A stretch of DNA of 64,000 bases from Bacteroidaceae bacterium (GTDB lineage Bacteria > Bacteroidota > Bacteroidia > Bacteroidales > Bacteroidaceae). The notes beneath the pieces were generated by a model, which worked only from the letters and a program-made list of their open reading frames with translations, searched no databases and was not told where the DNA came from. Shown here piece after piece: positions 61,677-64,000 of the stretch. The stretch covers positions 49,193 through 113,192 of the forward strand of contig JAFSKK010000007.1 in NCBI GenBank assembly GCA_017448965.1, read 5' to 3'. Each line of letters opens with the position of its first letter. The first letter of the stretch is position 1. The position numbers and the translations under genes were made by a program.

Positions 61677-62816
61677 TTAATTTTTTGCCATCAGTTGTTT
61701 TAATTCTTCTTCATCGGGAAGATAGTAGTTGCTCCACTTCTTCAGGATGACTCCGTCGCGTAGGAGCACCAATCCTGGATGCCCGCGCACCACCGTCTTC
61801 AGCATCCTCTCCTCTGCCAGACAATATCCGTACTCAGCCCCTGTGTGGTCGCTCCAATATGCTTGTGCACGTGGGCTGGATGAGGCAGTGAGGCAATAGA
61901 ACCCCACTCCGTGCTCTTGTGCATAGTCATAGACCTCGTTCACTTTGTCCACACATCCTTCATCGGCTCTCGTCAGGTTTGGGATAATGAGCAGGAACAT
62001 ATAGCCGTCAGTCGAGAGGATGTCCTCCGTGATGTCTTCCTCTTCGAGGTCTGTGACATAAAAGTCGGCAGTGGCAATGCTTGCGGTCTCTATCGGAACA
62101 CGGCGTGTCTCCACGTAGGTCCAAGTAGAGTCGGGGTCATCATCTGCTGCTGTCAGTTCCAGCGTCTTCCCGTCTTTCTCGTAGATGATCTTCACGTCAA
62201 ACTTCTGTGCCTCTGAGTTCATCACACTTTCTCGCAAGTTGGTGCCGACTTTGTAGGGACGGAAGTCGAATGCTGGCTGCCAAACAATGCAATAGACGGT
62301 GTAACTGATGATGGAACAGAGTGACAGAAAGGCAATGAACCACTTCATGCTTGAGCCGAGGAAGTCTTTTTGCAACCTGTAGTATCGGCAGGTGAGCACT
62401 GCAGCCGCGAGCAGCACGATGTTCTTGGCCAGCGTGGCACCGTTGCTCAGTATGAGCACATCGCCGAAGCACCCGCAATCGGACACCGGGTTCGCGATGG
62501 CTATGTAGAGTGTCAAGAGGGTCATGAGCGTCATAAAGACGAACGTGATTCTCGAGGTGGTCTTTCTGTTCATCCCGAAGAGAATGTACACACCTAACGT
62601 GAACTCAAAAAGCGCCAAGAGCACGGCAAATCCGAGCAGAAAGGTGTAAGGGAGCGTAAACCATGCCAACGCATGAGCGTAATCCCCTAACTTGTAGACA
62701 GTGCCAAGTGGATCATTTGCTTTTACAAAACCGCTGAAAATGAAAGTGACCGCCAAAAGCAGGCGGCACACGTTCACCGCGATAGTGAGCAGCAGGGACT
62801 TAGTCTTGGGTGTCAT
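61677..62816 (-). CDS. DoxX-like membrane protein with C-terminal thioredoxin-like region
   Basis: A 379-residue protein. The N-terminal half has four to five transmembrane helices with DoxX/MauE character (LLLAVTFIFSGFVKANDPLG; LGFAVLLALFEFTLGVYILF; ISYTVYCIVW) and a CGCFG motif (IANPVSDCGCFGDVLILSNG), often linked to disulfide or quinone chemistry. The C-terminal half (about 225-379) looks like a thioredoxin-like domain without an obvious CxxC (YMFLLIIPNLTRADEGCVDK; VLLRDGVILKKWSNYYLPDE). I recall Bacteroides homologues being named the BT_3928 family. It overlaps the DUF1599 gene upstream by 17 bp, so the two are translationally coupled. Confidence 0.82.
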   Translation of the reverse strand: MTPKTKSLLLTIAVNVCRLLLAVTFIFSGFVKANDPLGTVYKLGDYAHALAWFTLPYTFLLGFAVLLALFEFTLGVYILFGMNRKTTSRITFVFMTLMTLLTLYIAIANPVSDCGCFGDVLILSNGATLAKNIVLLAAAVLTCRYYRLQKDFLGSSMKWFIAFLSLCSIISYTVYCIVWQPAFDFRPYKVGTNLRESVMNSEAQKFDVKIIYEKDGKTLELTAADDDPDSTWTYVETRRVPIETASIATADFYVTDLEEEDITEDILSTDGYMFLLIIPNLTRADEGCVDKVNEVYDYAQEHGVGFYCLTASSSPRAQAYWSDHTGAEYGYCLAEERMLKTVVRGHPGLVLLRDGVILKKWSNYYLPDEEELKQLMAKN

Positions 62817-63354
62817 GTTGCGCTTCTGCGAGTTTGATAAGTCCGAATACGGAGTAGTTAATCATGTCGAGGTAGTTGGCGTCAATGCCTTCAGAGATGA
62901 GCGTCTGACCATCATGCCCCTCAATCTGTTTGGTGCGGTTGAGTTTCATGAGAATCAAGTCTGTGTAACTGCTCACTCGCATGGAACGCCAAGCTTCGTC
63001 GTAGTCGTGATTCTTGCGGAGCATCAGTTCAAGGGCGGTCTGGGCATACTTGTCGTAGTATTTCATGGCAGTGTCCTCATCCATGTCTTCCGTCTCGGCA
63101 TAGCCCAGTTCCAACTGGATGAGTCCCACGATGCCATAGTTGACAATGGCCTGAAACTCAGGGTAGATGCCTTCGCCTACCAGCGAAACACCCTTTACCT
63201 CGAGGCTGCGGATACGGTTAGCCTTGATGAAAATCTGGTCAGTCACCGACGATGGGCGCATGATACGCCACGCTGCCCCGTAATCGTGCAACTTCTTGCT
63301 GAAGATGTCGCGGCAGCCAGCCATGGCCTGCTTGAATTGCTGCTGAGTGTCCAT
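62800..63354 (-). CDS. DUF1599 (nucleotide-modification-associated) domain protein
   Basis: A 184-residue cytoplasmic protein. It contains two related halves: KLHDYGAAWRIMRPSSVTDQ with IFIKANRIRSLEVKG, and KNHDYDEAWRSMRVSSYTDL with ILMKLNRTKQIEG. This internal duplication is typical of DUF1599. The domain is predicted to process modified nucleotides, but the biochemical role is unproved. It is the first gene of the minus-strand run down to recG, with a -7 box at 63374-63382. Confidence 0.88.
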   Translation of the reverse strand: MDTQQQFKQAMAGCRDIFSKKLHDYGAAWRIMRPSSVTDQIFIKANRIRSLEVKGVSLVGEGIYPEFQAIVNYGIVGLIQLELGYAETEDMDEDTAMKYYDKYAQTALELMLRKNHDYDEAWRSMRVSSYTDLILMKLNRTKQIEGHDGQTLISEGIDANYLDMINYSVFGLIKLAEAQHDTQD

Positions 63355-63373
63355 ATTGCTTACTTAATGAAGT

Positions 63374-63382
63374 GCAAAGGTA
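63374..63382 (-). promoter_or_regulatory. Promoter -7 box for the DUF1599-tpiA-folE-dnaG run
   Basis: The minus strand reads TACCTTTGC at 63374-63382, an exact TAnnTTTGC match about 20 bp before the start codon; the -33 site is weak (CACC/TTTTC). It gives a very short leader. Confidence 0.7.
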
Positions 63383-63502
63383 CGAAAAAAGTAATGAATG
63401 GTGAAAAGTGAATAGTGAAAAATCCTTATTCCAGCTCATCTGTATGGGTGTGATGCTGATTTGTCACTTTGAGCGCCTACTTTTGGAGTGTCGGATGTAG
63501 GC

Positions 63503-63551
63503 AAAAAGAACGGGGATGTGTTCAAAAAAATGCACATTCCCGTTCTTTTTT
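63503..63551. terminator. Hairpin terminator, probably bidirectional
   Basis: AAAAAGAACGGGGATGTG (63503-63520) pairs with CACATTCCCGTTCTTTTT (63533-63550) with one G-T wobble, and T/A runs flank both ends. It likely ends a minus-strand gene that lies beyond the window. Confidence 0.8.
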
Positions 63552-63860
63552 ATATCATTTCTACGAGAGTTCTTACATCACTTCGTCGTGAAACTTTTAA
63601 TGGTTTCACCTCTGTAATTCTCACCGATGCAAGCATCCTACCTGTTTATTCTAAGGAATTTGGGAATAAAGGATATTCTGGAGTCTCGCAAGACACCCTT
63701 CCCCTGATTCCTCTATTCCTTAGACAAACCAATCCATCCAATCATCACGCAGGGATATGTTGGTAGTAGGAAAGTAAGAAAGTAGGAAAGTAGACATTAG
63801 CATATTTAGAGAAGAAGAAATGAGGATATAGTAATCGTAATTATAATTATTATTAATTAA
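63552..63860. other. Gene-free stretch between terminator and repeat copy 4
   Basis: I see no supported gene, RNA or promoter in these ~309 bp. The only structure is an 8-bp tandem repeat (GTAGGAAA/GTAAGAAA, 63766-63793) and AT-rich sequence before the repeat. The 92-codon plus-strand frame across this region has no promoter, no homology I recognise, and includes the terminator hairpin. Confidence 0.5.
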
Positions 63861-64000
63861 TTTAAGTTTCGCAAGCTCCACTTTCTTGGAGTTAAAGAAG
63901 TTAAAGGAGTTAGAGGAGTTAAAGCCGAATGTAATGCTGGCGTGAGAACTCCTCTCCACAGTTGACAGAGTATAGGCTTTAACTCCTATAACTCCTTTAA
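63861..64000. repeat. Dispersed hairpin repeat, copy 4 (cut by window end)
   Basis: Almost identical to copy 2 over its 140 bp: it starts TTTAAGTTTCGCAAGCTCC, has GRAGTTARR left-arm units, the core GAATGTAATGCTGGCGTG to TTGACAGAGTATA, and ends inside the right arm. No gene is adjacent in the window. Confidence 0.95.

Noticed and set aside
63488-63766. 92-codon plus-strand frame near the right end
   Set aside because: It runs through a terminator hairpin, has no promoter or recognisable motif, and its protein looks like chance translation.

Overview
The window looks like a chromosomal segment of a Bacteroidota bacterium, most probably a Prevotella-like member of the Bacteroidales. The evidence is: promoters of the TTTG / ~20 bp / TAnnTTTG type; start codons preceded by A-rich stretches instead of Shine-Dalgarno motifs; two SusC/SusD pairs; a cysteine-poor ribosomal protein L36; an alanine-rich tail on L17; and the gene order DUF1599 - DoxX-like - tpiA - SPOR - folE, which I recall from Bacteroides. 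I see no rRNA, tRNA, phage gene, insertion sequence or CRISPR array.

Layout. 1-4.6 kb: end of the spc/alpha ribosomal operon (secY end, map, infA, rpmJ, rpsM, rpsK, rpsD, rpoA, rplQ) closed by a terminator. 4.6-7.7 kb: a single GH43 arabinanase-like enzyme with its own promoter and terminator. 7.7-26 kb: a large polysaccharide-utilisation-type operon with two SusC/SusD pairs and three fasciclin-domain lipoproteins but no enzyme, ended by a strong terminator. 26-36 kb: a large secreted protein with a carboxypeptidase-regulatory-like domain, a PEP/pyruvate-dikinase-like protein with a receiver-like front, and two secreted repeat or beta-helix proteins behind a roughly 400-nt leader. 36-39 kb, minus strand: an ABC exporter and NAD kinase. 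39-42.5 kb: exbB, exbD, a TonB/TolA-like transducer, a DJ-1 family gene and ispD. 42.5-51.9 kb: the accessory cluster described next. 52-63.4 kb, minus strand: mscS, recG, a CE15 esterase, dnaG, folE, a SPOR protein, tpiA, a DoxX-like protein and a DUF1599 protein.

The most interesting region is 42.8-50.8 kb. It encodes a cytoplasmic protein with a Rossmann-like core and a RyR-like C-terminus, a membrane-spanning FHA-trypsin protease, a membrane-spanning truncated pseudokinase, an exported TPR-CHAT (caspase-like) protease, and an exported protein with a glycine-rich hydrophobic segment. The last four are tightly packed or overlapping. The set reads as a sensor in the cytoplasm linked through two membrane proteins to a two-protease module in the periplasm: a candidate stress, conflict or cell-death system. 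That function is inferred from architecture.

A dispersed hairpin repeat of about 170 bp, built of inverted arms of 9-nt GRAGTTARR units, occurs four times (30.0, 42.6, 44.3 and 63.9 kb). Two copies flank the RyR gene, and the third copy has its central core inverted relative to the others. Minisatellite-like tandem repeats lie at 38.0 and 54.0-54.2 kb.

The ExbB/ExbD/TonB-type genes at 39-41 kb could energise the SusC transporters at 11-24 kb. The GH43 enzymes and the CE15 esterase point to plant cell-wall polysaccharides (arabinan or arabinoxylan, glucuronoxylan-lignin esters) as part of the diet.
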